A DNA stretch of 37,500 bases, taken from assembly GCF_042767895.1 (NCBI RefSeq), contig NC_091565.1:643729-681228 (forward strand), in the 5' to 3' direction. A program made the position numbers and the translations under genes. Of the stretch, positions 16,087 through 28,300 are shown one piece after another. The notes under the pieces are model-generated. The model searched no databases. It saw only the letters and a list, made by a program, of their open reading frames with translations, and had not been told where the DNA came from. The stretch's first letter is position 1. The number at the start of each line of letters is the position of its first letter. The stretch is from Penaeus vannamei. Lineage: Eukaryota; Arthropoda; Malacostraca; Decapoda; Penaeidae.

Positions 16087-16432
16087 GTTTATTAAAATTT
16101 TAACGAGTAGATGTATCAACATTGAAGCTATTATAGGAAATATTTAACATTTCCTAAACCTTATGTACAGTGAGCAAGTGGTATCAAATCCTGGTTAATC
16201 TGTATGGTATGGATGCACTATGGTAGGGGAAATTGAAGATGATATTCTTGTAGAGGACAAAAAGTTGGATTCATTGGTACAAAAAATACTTTGCAGACAT
16301 GAACAATATTGCCGCTCTCAGCCTAAGTCCACTAGGTCCTCCCAAGTTTCAGCTCAATCTTGCTGTGTATGTGAGGTGGAAACAATGTTTCTTGGGGTGG
16401 TGTTGGGGCCAGAGCCCCCCATTGACCCTCCC

Positions 16433-16472
16433 CTGTGACTGGGCAATGCCCAGAGGGCATGCCCAGTCACAG
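16433..16472. repeat. Near-perfect 18-bp-stem hairpin
   Basis: Arms CTGTGACTGGGC and ATGCCC, separated by a single A bulge, pair with GGGCAT and GCCCAGTCACAG around a three-base AGA loop. It lies between the two foldback elements. Function unknown. Confidence 0.85.
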
Positions 16473-16865
16473 CACTTTGGATTATTGAATAAAGTTTGTG
16501 ATGAGTTGGGGACTTGGTCTTTGGCAAGTGAGTCTGTACTGTAAAGAATTACCCAAATCCACAAGACAAGTATGTGCTCAATAAGTTTCTTAATTATTGT
16601 GGAATTATCAGTGTTTAACCCACTCATGCTAGATAAAGTCTAATTGCATTTTGGTCAACTGGGCCCAAATGCCATGTGACAAGTATCCATGCCATGCAGT
16701 TGGTTTGCCTGTTTCTCAATCTCAATCTCACTCTCATTATCTAATGTGTTGGGCTTTGGTAAATGCATATCACCCATTAATTACTAGTTGTTAGGGGTCT
16801 AGGAAGGGATTAACGATTTGAGTGGTTTGGTTTATGTTTGTGTAGGTACTTGATTTGTTTTATGA

Positions 16866-17500
16866 GTAATTATGCAGAATACCTTTACGTGATCGATCAT
16901 GAAGATATTGATATCAAGGGATTCCTCTTACTCTCTAATACATGATATAGAAATTATGCTTTGGAAGCCCACCCAACATCCACAATCTTGGCCTCAATAA
17001 CAGGCTAGGGCATGAATGGTACCAGGGGAACTGCATGGTAAAATATGAATAATGTACAAAGAATTGGTCAATATATAGTTGCATTGCAGGAGGCTGTTCC
17101 CCCAGCAACCCCACCATGGTGGCTACTGGTATTGGGCACTCCCTTCAGTCGGGCATTTGCTCTATCCTGCTGTGAATATGTGGAGGATTCTTTTTGTCTT
17201 CCATTATGGGCATTGGAGAGTGGCAGCCTCCTGCATTATACAATATGATGACTTAATCTGTCTTGATTATTATTATGGTGATGTATTTTGTGTAGGTTAT
17301 AAATATTTTACACTGCAATTTCCCTGGTACCTTTCATGCCCTCCCCTGTTATCAGGCCCAAGAATGTAGGGGTTTGGGGGATTCTGTGCCAAATGTCCTA
17401 CATATATGGTGTGTACAGGGTAAGAGGAATCCAACAATACCAATATCGTTTTGATTGGTCATGTGAAGGCATTCTAAACAATTATTGTAATATGTTTTTA
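16866..17500. mobile_element. Foldback-type element (copy B), diverged relative of copy A
   Basis: The left part (16918-17060) carries GGATTCCTCTTAC, TGGAAGCCCACCCAAC, CAATCTTGGCC and GGTACCAGGGG. The right part (17300-17450) carries the reverse-complement blocks CCCTGGTACCTTTCATGCCC and GTAAGAGGAATCCAACAATACC. The interior repeats the GTGGAGGATTCTTT motif of copy A. The copies are clearly homologous but much diverged, so the family is old. Boundaries are approximate. Confidence 0.65.
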
Positions 17501-18670
17501 ATTTGTCTGTGAAGATTTCAAGCACTCTTGTTTCTAGTATGTGCTATTCCTTAGTGGGATGAAAAATTAACTTATTTTTTAAACTGTATCTTTTTCAAGA
17601 GCACTCACCTTTCCTTCCTTTACTAACATCTATCACATAACATTTTATGTACATGAGTGCATTCATTGCATTGATCTACAGTTACATTTGTCTTTACCTT
17701 CATGTGTCTCTGTTACAGCTGACACTATCAGGTCAGGCACATTAGAAAAACTCTTGGTGTCTATCAGCTCTATTTTCTGTAAGGATTATTGGAACTTTTG
17801 ATTTGATGGTTAATGTTGTCTAAAAAGGATTTAAAAAAGAAAAGAAAATTTTACTGTATTGGGTTATTTTGCAATGAAAATAAGTAATTATTAACCCAGT
17901 GCTGAAGAGGATGCCAACAGTGAGTTTCGTTTATTAATTGTGTTTACACATAAATGGCTCTACAAGTCCCTTAGATGAGTTTAGTCACCAAAGGGTCAAC
18001 AAGTATTCCTACCTATCACAACTGTTGACCCTTTTCCTTGATTTTCAAAAATATTCTTTGTTATTTTATAGTCCTATAAATATTGTTATAGCATTATAAC
18101 AATTTGATACCAAAAACTAAAAGTGGAAATCAAATGAGGTCACATAGGTCTACTAATTGCCTTCTTGGTGGCTGAGCTCCTATGAAGCCATCTATGAGTA
18201 AAAGACATTTCACAAAAGAAAAACTACAATGAACATTACATGTTCCTGGTGACATTAGGTTAAATGTTTAAGATTTTTTCTTGTAAGGAAATTAGCTGTG
18301 TTCTATGCATATCCACTTGAAAGTTGGTGTGAAGAGATGGATGGCAACAATTTGCAGTTTTAAAAGATAATATTGGTCTAATATCCTGTATGTCATATCA
18401 TAGACTAAGAAACCTCCTTCACATATATTCTGGTAGGATAGATGTTGCACTGGTTCTATAGTTGACAATAAATCTACAAGAAAGTTTACAAGCTCTTTCT
18501 TGCCTGTTTATCAGTGGTGGTCTGTTGGGCTTTGCTGGAGCACTGATACCAGTAGTATCAGAAATAATTTTTTTTTTCCCTCTAGAAATTCTAGCCATGG
18601 CTTGTAATAACTGTGATATTAGGCAGCTTGTATCATTTCTATCTATGGATAACACATTTTATATTTGACA
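17501..18670. other. AT-rich sequence upstream of the INTS5 coding start (possible 5' UTR intron)
   Basis: No coding exon recognised. A TTTGACAG acceptor-like site at 18663-18670, 40 bp before the INTS5 start codon, suggests that an untranslated first exon lies somewhere upstream and that part of this stretch is intron. Confidence 0.45.
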
Positions 18671-18709
18671 GGTTGTGATTGGAGACCCAACAAGGAATAA
18701 TTAACAGCT

Positions 18710-21700
18710 ATGGTTGTGACGGGAGTGATGGAGCCAGGCGCTACAACAAATGTAGATGGAGGTGGACACACCATCTCCTCCACCATGCTACTGGCTGAAC
18801 TAGATCGCTTCCTCAGCCTAGCCCTGACTACCACGGACAAGAGGAGTCACAGCGGGAGGAGAGATGGCATTAGTGAAGGGGAGGAGCAGACCATGGCAGA
18901 GACAGCTTTGTTTTTGCTGAGGAACTTGCCCCCAGCGAGGCCAGCGGCTTTAGCATTTTTAGCTCACACACTTTCCAAGCAGGTTAGGACATACGTTCAA
19001 TTACATATGCTTGCTCACTCACTCATATGTATGTGGCCCCATTCAGATTCAATTATTACTAGTTATGAATAGTGGAATGATGTCAATAACTACAGGATAA
19101 GAACACTATGGAAAGATTCCAATTTATTGATATTTAAGAGATTGTTATCTGTAGGTACTGTAGGCGAGAGAAAATTCAGTTTAGTTCGGTCATAATTTTC
19201 TTGTTTCTCCATGGCCCTCCAGAAAGTATCCCTCCCATGGGATCTCCCCCCAATATCATTTAATATTTACTGACAGTTTTGTTATTTTGAATGCTATTTA
19301 TGGATCCATTATTTGATGTGAAAATGTTAGGAGAATTTACAAACTTGGTACAAACTTCCTTTGCAGTCAGAAATATCTGAAGGATATTATGTATATGAAA
19401 TACTATATGTAGAGTCTTTATGCTGGTTTTTAGTCAATGTCATTTATGTTTGTTTAGTGCTAACAATATAAATATCAATGTTTTCAGGTGTCATCTCACA
19501 TGAGAGGATTTACGTCAGGCGACAGTACTCGGAAGACAGATGCTGGTGATGATGGACTCTCAGGGCAGCTGGAAGGCCTTCTTGGAGAACTTGTTGAAGC
19601 CACACCTGGTGTTTGGGGACCACTGGTTAGTCAGTGGGCAGTAGAACAGTTAGGACGCTGGTCTGTTGAATGGGCAAACACTGTTGTAGGAAGAGGAGAT
19701 GCTACTTTGGAGGAAGTTGTGGCTGGCTGGTTATCCTGTGGTCCAGCTCGCACATTAGCAGCGCTTACTGTGGCATGTGTTGCTCATGACCCGGACACAG
19801 CTGTTGCTGCCCTTTTAGATGCTAGTGCTGCAAGTGGTCCTGCACTAGACTGGCTCGTAGCTCATGTAGGATGTTCTTTCCCTGCTAGAGTTATAAGCCG
19901 TGTACTGGCTTTGGGTCTTTGTAGTTTTGCGTCCTGTCATGGTCGTCCACCAGAGCATCAGTTAGCTAGTGTTAACAAGATATTAAGTCATTTGGCAGAC
20001 CGTCATTTACCTGATATTCGCCGTGGGTTACATGCCATATTAACCCGTACCTTTAATGGGACAACAGATGAAGAAGTTCAGGCTTCAGTGCCATTCCTTT
20101 TGTGCCTTGCAGTTACTAGCAGATCAAGAGCAGTACTGGCTGCCCTCACATCAGGTCTAGACACACTTCTTATGCCTGGTGACCGTTTAGGGGCCTTGGC
20201 TAAGCAGGTGGGCTGGTGGGTTCCACGATACTTCAATACTCATAGCCAGTTGCAGGAGATGGTTGTACATCTCATATTGGATACTGGAGGTGCTGCTGCT
20301 CCTTCTCTTCTACGTCTCCTACTTCAGGGTGCTGCTTCCACTCCCAAATTACCTCCAACTGTAACTGCAGCAGTTAATAGTGTTTTACAGGGAGTAGTTG
20401 GTGAAATATGCATTGTAACTTATATGCGTAGGAATAGTGGTTCTGGGCGCATTCATATACCCTTCCTTGTAGGTCTTCGTGGAGGAGGCTTGGATGGGAG
20501 TGATGTAGGTATTGCAGTTGGAGGAAGAGCTGTATCTCCAGTGGCTGGTTTAGTGGAGGAAACTCTTGCATTACCAGGAACAGAAGCTGTAATTGGTCAT
20601 TTAAAAAAATTAATCACTCTTGTTGTGGTACAACAAGGACCAGCAACAGCCACTACCACACTAGGTCATCTGCTACATTGCCGTACTGAAGATTCCTCCA
20701 TAGGTCATCAGCAAATTTTGTCAGCTGTCATAACAGCTTTAATGGTACATCAGGCACACAAACATACAACAGAATCACCTCTTTCTACAGCTCTGGAAGC
20801 AGCATTACAGCTACAAAATGGATCTTCTGCCATCCTCACAGCTCTCAATAGTTTAGAGACTCTCTTGAGTGAAGGACACAAAGAAAGAACACACATTCAT
20901 GCAACACTCACTCAAGCTTTGCTACTGAATATTCCTCATTTATCAGAACTTGTAAATCATCCCAAAGTGGGCACAGCAGCTGTTCAGGTTTTATGTCAAT
21001 TACCACTTGAAAAGCCTTTACCAGTGAGCCATGTTATGTCTTTGAGCCATGCTATTGTTTTTTACTTTTTCAGTAATTTGCATGAAAAAAATGTTACAAA
21101 GAAAGCTACTGCTGTTGGAAGATGTCAGCGTGTACTGGGCCAGTTGGCCCACTGTTCCCTTGCTCAGAACTTGATCATAAGATTGTTGGTAGAAGGTGTA
21201 TTCAGGCCAGAATGTGCCCACCTCTTTGGTGCTTTAAGTCATGCAAAGCTTGAGATCAAGGAAGTTACTGGAGAGAAATTGATCAATGCCAACCGCCAGT
21301 TTGATACATGGGTGAAAGCTCCCCAATCTCATACAAGTATATTCCACATGGGAATTATAGGAAATGGTAAAATTGGTCAGAAACAACCTCTCTCACCACT
21401 GCCAGTTGACGTTGTGAAGCTTCATACACAGTTACTCCTCAATACACTCAGTATCTGTTGTGCAGCTCAGGCTGGTGCCGAAGGGGCTTCTACTGTTGCT
21501 CTTCTTTTAGTTGAGTTGATATCTTCTGATATAATGTTTAATGGATTCCCATGGCCAGAAGAATACATAAAATTTACTTTTGAAAGAGATCTTGCAATCA
21601 AGAAAACATTTGAAGAGTATCCAGTAGCATGGGCTCTAATTGACATGGTAGCCAGAAATCGTGTGGCATTGAGTTACTGTTCTGTTCTTGTTCGTGCTCT

Positions 21701-22079
21701 AACAGCTGCTCTAACAGCTTTCTGGAACACATTCCCCCTGGCTGCAGCCAAACAAGCACCGGAAGCACTACAAGCAACTCGAAACCTGTTGGAGGTAATG
21801 GTTACAGCTCAGTTCCTACCAGGTCCATTAAAAGTGTTACCTCAGATGGTAGAAGCTCTGGCACCATATGAAGTTGTGTGCATCCTCCAGGATGTGTGGA
21901 TGTATATGCGGGACCACACCCCATCTCCTGACAGATGGCGTGAACTACCATCTGGGTATCAACGTATTCCTGAACCACCCATGGCCCCAGTCTATACAGA
22001 ACGTATCAAGCGCATCATACAATGTAATGTGGATACCATAGGGCATCTTATGTGTGCTATGGTAAATGCTGACCAGTAA
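18710..22079 (+). CDS. INTS5: Integrator complex subunit 5 (INTS5), two coding exons, 954 aa
   Basis: Coding exons are 18710-18982 and 19488-22079; the 505-bp intron has donor CAG|GTTAGG and acceptor TTTTCAG, phase 0. INTS5 is a helical-repeat subunit of the nuclear Integrator complex. With INTS8 it forms the part that holds the PP2A module, and Integrator cleaves nascent snRNA and paused Pol II transcripts. Family signatures seen: LLRNLPPARPAA (residues about 69-80), DWLVAHVGCSFP followed by a conserved arginine-rich helix (about 212-235), and VLGQLAHCSLAQ further on. At 954 aa it is slightly shorter than the human protein (about 1019 aa). The C-terminal end is natural: TAA stop at 22077-22079, then AATAAA at 22142. 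The start at 18710 is the first ATG after a probable acceptor and has G at -3 and +4. A short Ser/Gly-rich segment follows the intron. Confidence 0.93.
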
Positions 22080-22141
22080 ATATTGATTATACACTGTGTG
22101 AATGTACTAGTAGGTTTAAGAAATAGAACAAAGTAAATGCA

Positions 22142-22147
22142 AATAAA
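22142..22147 (+). terminator. INTS5 poly(A) signal AATAAA
   Basis: Canonical hexamer 63 bp after the INTS5 stop codon, implying a very short 3' UTR. Confidence 0.7.
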
Positions 22148-22268
22148 TTATTGAGAGTTTTGACCAAAACTTTTATATCCTCATAAAGTAATGAGTAATA
22201 GTATAAATATACAAGATGAATATAAAGCAGGACATTGTTAATTAAAAATAATTTCCAATTTTAAAACA

Positions 22269-22274
22269 TTTATT
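22269..22274 (-). terminator. MRPL35 poly(A) signal (AATAAA on the minus strand)
   Basis: TTTATT on the plus strand reads AATAAA on the minus strand, about 103 bp past the MRPL35 stop. It faces the INTS5 signal across roughly 120 bp, so the two genes converge tail to tail with little or no spacer. Confidence 0.65.
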
Positions 22275-22376
22275 CTTATGTACAAAACATCAAAGAAAAT
22301 CATAGCACATTACTCTTCTTGTTTTTCTGAATAAAGTTATAATTTCATATCAACCTACACTAAGCTGTTGTATATT

Positions 22377-25300
22377 TTAAAAGAATTCTCTTGGTCGTGA
22401 CATTGTTGCTTTGAAGTTGTCACGTCTAAGGTATGGCCTAAATGGATCATCAGGGTAATGACGGGTTTTCTTCCAGTAACGGCACACCTGTTAGGCAAAA
22501 AGAAATCTTGATTTGATTTCAGCACATGTCTCTGTATCCTTCAAATAGCACTTATAAATTATAACTTTAGGTGGAATAATCCTAAGAATTCTGTGAAGCT
22601 ATCAATTCTACTTCCAACAATGCTTAATGACAATGACAATAACATACAGAAATTCTTAGTACAGCATATACAACTTGTTCTTCTTTCAACTGGTGTCATG
22701 AAATCATTGAACATTAAGAAGACTTACCATTTTATCCAGCATTTGTGACTGTGTGGCATTACAAAATACGTGTGTTTTTGCTCGCAATCGCTGCTTTTGT
22801 GACTTCTTCCACATTTTTTTACTTGCTCCCTGTCTTGCTCTGATCCACATTCCACGGCCTCCCCTGCAATATAGAACAGTTTTACGAAAATGTTGAGATG
22901 GTAGTTTAATTTGCTTTAGTTTGATGCTTTCACTGACCAATACTTATTTGAAGAGGAGCATCTAGACTAGATACCTTATATGCTCTGGCAAATAATTTTC
23001 CAAAGTCACAACTTATGCAGTTAAATAAGTTTGTCCAAAAATGTGCAGTTTGTTGTTGCATGACTACCGTTTAGCATTATGTACCATTAGTGATGGATGA
23101 TATATTATTTATATGTTGTTTCTACACTATTAATATGGGTTATCATTGATGGCACAACCTAACATGGTTCAGTTTACTTGACAATTCTATGCTTGGGCTA
23201 ATCAACACTGCATGGTAAAGAGGCAATCTGACAATATTGAGCGGCCAATAAATAAAAGCGGAGAATTGTGCAGTGAAAACAGAAAAGCGAGCAGCCAGGG
23301 GAGGAGGAAATAGAGGATGAGGAGGAGCAGGAAATAGATGATGATGAGGAGGAAATAGATGAGGAGGAGGAGGAGGAGGAGGAAATAGATGATGAAGAGG
23401 AAATAGATGATGATGATGAGGAAATAGATGAGGAGGAGGAGGAGGAGGAAATAGATGATGAAGAGGAAATAGATGATGATGATGAGGAAATAGATGAGGA
23501 GGAGGAAATAGATGATGATGATGTGGAGGAAATAGATGAGGAGGAGGAGGAGGAAATAGATGATGAGGAGGAGGAGGAAATAGATGGGGAGGAGGAGGAG
23601 GAAATAGATGAGGAGGAGGAGGAGGAGGAAATAAATGGGGAGGAGGAGGAAATAGATGAGGAGGAGAAGGAAATAGATGAGGAGGAGGAGGAGGAAATAG
23701 ATGATGAAGAGGAGTAGGTAATAGATGATGAAGAGGAAATAGAGATGGAGGAGGAGGAGGAAATAGATGGGGAGGAGGAGGAGAAATAGATGAGGAGGAG
23801 GAGGAGGAAATAGATGAGGAGGAGGAAATAGATGATGAAGAGGAAATAGAGGAGGAGGAGGAGGAGGAAATAGATGAAGATTATGATGAGGAAATAGATG
23901 ATGATGATGAGGAAATAGATGATAATGAGGAGGAAATAGATGATGATAAGGAAATAGATGATGATGATGATAAGGAAATAGATGATGATGATGAGGAGGA
24001 AATAGATGATGAAGAGGAAATAGAGGAGGAGGAGGAGGAGGAAATAGATGATGATTATGATGAGGAAATAGATGATGATGAGGAGGAAATAGATGATGAT
24101 GATGAGGAGGAAATAGATGATGATGATGAGGAGGAAATAGATGATGATGATGAGGAGGAGGAAATAGATGAGGAGGAGGAAATAGATGAGGAGAAGGAGG
24201 AGGAGGAAATAGATGAGGAGGAGGAGGAAATAGATGAGGAGGAGGAGAAAATAGATGAGGAGGAGGAGAAAATAGATGATGATGATGATGAGGAAATAGA
24301 TGATGATGATGATGAGGAAATAGATGATGATGATGATGAGGAAATAGATGATGATGATGATGAGGAGGAAATAGATGATGAGGAGGAGGAGGAGGAAATA
24401 GATGAGGATGAAGATGATGTGTCTGTGGATGATGATGATGATGAGGAGGAAATAGATGAGGAGGAGGAAGAGGAAATAGATGGGGAGGAGGAGGAAATAG
24501 ATGAGGAGGAGGAGGAGGAAATAGATGATGAGGATGAGGATGAGGAGGATGAGGAGGAAATAGATGATGATGAGGAAATAGATGATGATGAGGAGGAAAT
24601 AGATGATGAAGAGGAAATAGAGGAGGAGGAGGAGGAAATAGATGATGATTATGATGAGGAAATAGATGATGATGATGAGGAGGAGGAAATAGATGAGAAG
24701 GAGGAGGAGGAAATAGATGAGGAGGAGGAGAAAATAGATGATGATGATGATGAGGAAATAGATGATGATGATGATGAGGAGGAAATAGATGATGAGGAGG
24801 AGGAGGAGGAAATAGATGAGGAGAAGGAGGAGGAGGAAATAGATGAGGATGATGATGATGATGTGTCTGTGGATGATGATGATGAGGAGGAGGAAACAGA
24901 TGAGGAGGAGGAAGAGGAAATAGATGGGGAGGAGGAAATAGATGAGGAGGAGGAGGAGGAGGAAATAGATGATGATGATGAGGAAATAGATGAGGAGGAG
25001 GAAGAGGAAATAGATGGGGAGGAGGAGGAAATAGATGAGGAGGAGGAGGAGGAGGAAATAGATGAGGAGGAGGATGAGGAGGAAATAGATGAGGAGGAAA
25101 TAGATGAGGAGGAGAAAATAGATGAGGAAGAGGAGGAGGAAATAGATGAGGAGGAGGAAATAGATGATGATGATGAGGAGGAAATAGATGATGATGATGA
25201 TGAGGAAATAGATGAGGAGGAGGAGGAAATAGATGATGATGATGATGAGGAAATAGATGAGGGTGAGGAGGAAATAGATGAGGAGGAGGAGGAGGAGGAA

Positions 25301-28300
25301 ATAGATGAGGAGGAGGATGAGGAGGAAATAGATGAGGAGGAGGATGAGGAGGAAATAGATGAGGAGGAGGAGGATGAGGAGGAAATAGATGAGGAGGAGG
25401 AGAAAATAGATGATGATGAGGAGGAAATAGATGAGGAGGAGGAGGAGGAGGAAATAGATGAGGAGGATGAGGAGGAAATAGATGAGGAGGAGGATGAGGA
25501 GGAAATAGATGAGGAGGAGGAGGAGGAGGAAATAGATGAGGAGGAGGAAATAGATGAGGAGGAGGAGGAAATAGATGAGGAGGAGGAGAAAATAGATGAT
25601 GATGATGAGGAGGAAATAGATGAGGAAATAGATGATGATGATGAGGAAATAGATGATGATGATGAGGAGGAAATAGATGATGATGATGAGGAGGAAATAG
25701 ATGATGATGATGATGAGGAAATAGATGAGGAGGAGGAGGAAATAGATGAGGAGGAGGAGGAAATAGATGAGGAGGAGGAGGAGGAAATAGATGAGGAGGA
25801 GGAGGAAATAGATGAGGAGGAGGAGGAGGAAATAGATGAGGATAGGAGGAAATAGATGAGGAGGAGGAGGAAATAGATGAGGAGGAGGAGGAGGAAATAG
25901 ATGAGGATAGGAGGAAATAGATGAGGAGGAGGAGGAAATAGATGAGGAGGAGGAGGAGGAAATAGATGAGGAGGAAATAGATGATGATGATGAGGAAATA
26001 GATGAGGAGGAAATAGATGATGATGATGAGGAGGAAATAGATGAGGAGGAGGAGGAAATAGATGATGATGATGAGGAGGAAATAGATGATGATGATGAGG
26101 AGGAAATAGATGAGGAGGAGGAGGAAATAGATGATGATGATGAGGAGGAAATAGATGAGGAGGAGGAGGAAATAGATGAGGAGGAGGAAATAGATGAGGA
26201 GGAGGAGGAGGAGGAAATAGATGAGGAGGATGAGGAGGAAATAGATGAGGAGGAGGAGGAAATAGATGAGGAGGAGGAGGAAATAGATGATGATGAGGAG
26301 GAAATAGATGATGATGATGAGGAAATAGATGAGGAGGAGGAGGAGGAGGAAATAGATGAGGAGGAGGAGGAGGAAATAGATGAGGAGGAGGAGGAAGTAG
26401 ATGATGATGATGAGGAGGAAATAGATGAGGAGGAGGAAATAGATGAGGAGGAGGAGGAGGAAATAGATGAGGAGGAGGAGGAAATAGATGAGGAGGAGGA
26501 GGAAATAGATGAGGAGGAGGAGGAAATAGATGAGGAGGAAATAGATGATGATGATGATGAGGAAATAGATGAGGAGGAGGAAATAGATGAGGAGGAGGAG
26601 GAAATAGATGAGGAGGAGGAAATAGATGATGATGATGAGGAAATAGATGGGGAGGAGGAGGAAATAGATGAGGAGGAGGAAATAGATGAGGAGGAGGAGG
26701 AAATAGATGATGATGATGAGGAGGAAATAGATGATGATGATGATGAGGAAATAGATGAGGAGGAGGAAATAGATGAGGAGGAGGAGGAAATAGATGAGGA
26801 GGAGGAAATAGATGATGATGATGAGGAAATAGATGGGGAGGAGGAGGAGGAAATAGATGAGGAGGAGGAGGAAATAGATGATGATGATGAGGAGGAAATA
26901 GATGAGGAGGAGGAAATAGACGAGGAGGAGGAGGAGGAAATAGATGATGAGGAGGAAATAGATGATGATGATGATGAGGAAATAGATGAGGAGGAGGAGG
27001 AAATAGATGAGGAGGAGGAGGAGGAAATAGATGAGGAGGAGGAAATAGATGATGATGATGAGGAGGAAATAGATGATGATGATGATGAGGAAGTAGATGA
27101 GGAGGAGGAGGAAATAGATGATGATGATGAGGAGGAAATAGATGAGGAGGAAATAGATGATGATGATGAGGAGGAAATAAATGATGATGATGAGGAGGAA
27201 ATAGATGAGGAGGAGGAGGAAATAGATGAGGAGGAAATAGATGATGATGATGAGGAGGAAATAGATGATGATGATGAGGAGGAAATAGATGAGGAGGAGG
27301 AGGAGGAAATAGATGAGGAGGAAATAGATGAGGAGGAAATAGATGAGGAGGAGGAAATAGATGAGGAGGAAATAGATGAGGAGGAGGAAATAGATGAGGA
27401 GGAAATAGATGAGGAGGAGGAGGAAATAGATGAGGAGGAGGAAATAGATGAGGAGGAGGAAATAGATGATGATGAGGAAATAGATGATGATGAGGAGGAA
27501 ATAGATGATGAAGAGGAAATAGAGGAGGAGGAGGAGGAAATAGATGATGATTATGATGAGGAAATAGATGATGAGGAGGAAATAGATGAGGAGGAGGAGG
27601 AAATAGATGATGAGGAGGAAATAGATGAGGAGGAAATAGATGAGGAGGAGGAGGAAATAGATGAGGAGGAGGAAATAGAAGAGGAGGAGGAGGAAATAGA
27701 TGATGAGGAGGAAATAGATGAGGAGGAGGAGGAGGAAATAGATGAGGAGGAGGAGGAAATAGATGATGAGGAGGAAATAGATGAGGAGGAGGAGGGAATA
27801 GAGGAGGAGGAGGAAATAGATGAGGAGGAGGAGGAAATAGATGAGGAGGAGGAGGAGGAAATAGATGAGGAGGAGGAAATAGACGAGGAGGAGGAGGAGG
27901 AAATAGATGAGGAGGAGGAGGAAATAGATGAGGAGGAGGAGGAGGAAATAGATGAGGAGGAGGAGGAGGAAATAGATGAGGAGGAGGAGGAAATAGATGA
28001 GGAGGAGGAAGAGGAAATAGATGAGGAGGAGGAAATAGATGATGATGATGATGAGGAGGAGGAAATAGATGAGGAGGAGGAGGAGGAAATAGATGAGGAG
28101 GAGGAGGAGGAGGAAATAGATGAGGAGGAGGAGGAAATAGACGAGGAGGAGGAGGAGGAAATAGATGATGAGGAGGAAATAGATGATGATGATGATGAGG
28201 AGGAGGAAATAGATGAGGAGGAGGAGGAGGAAATAGATGAGGAGGAGGAGGAGGAGGAAATAGATGAGGAGGAGGAGGAGGAAATAGATGATGATGAGGA

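Noticed and set aside
18462..18668. 68-aa plus-strand ORF just upstream of INTS5
   Set aside because: No family resemblance, and it runs into the probable splice acceptor before the INTS5 start; likely intronic.
24419..25855. 478-aa acidic ORF (Glu/Asp/Ile)
   Set aside because: It is the plus-strand reading of the intronic tandem array, starts at GTG only by a permissive rule, has no ATG in frame, and lies antisense within an MRPL35 intron.
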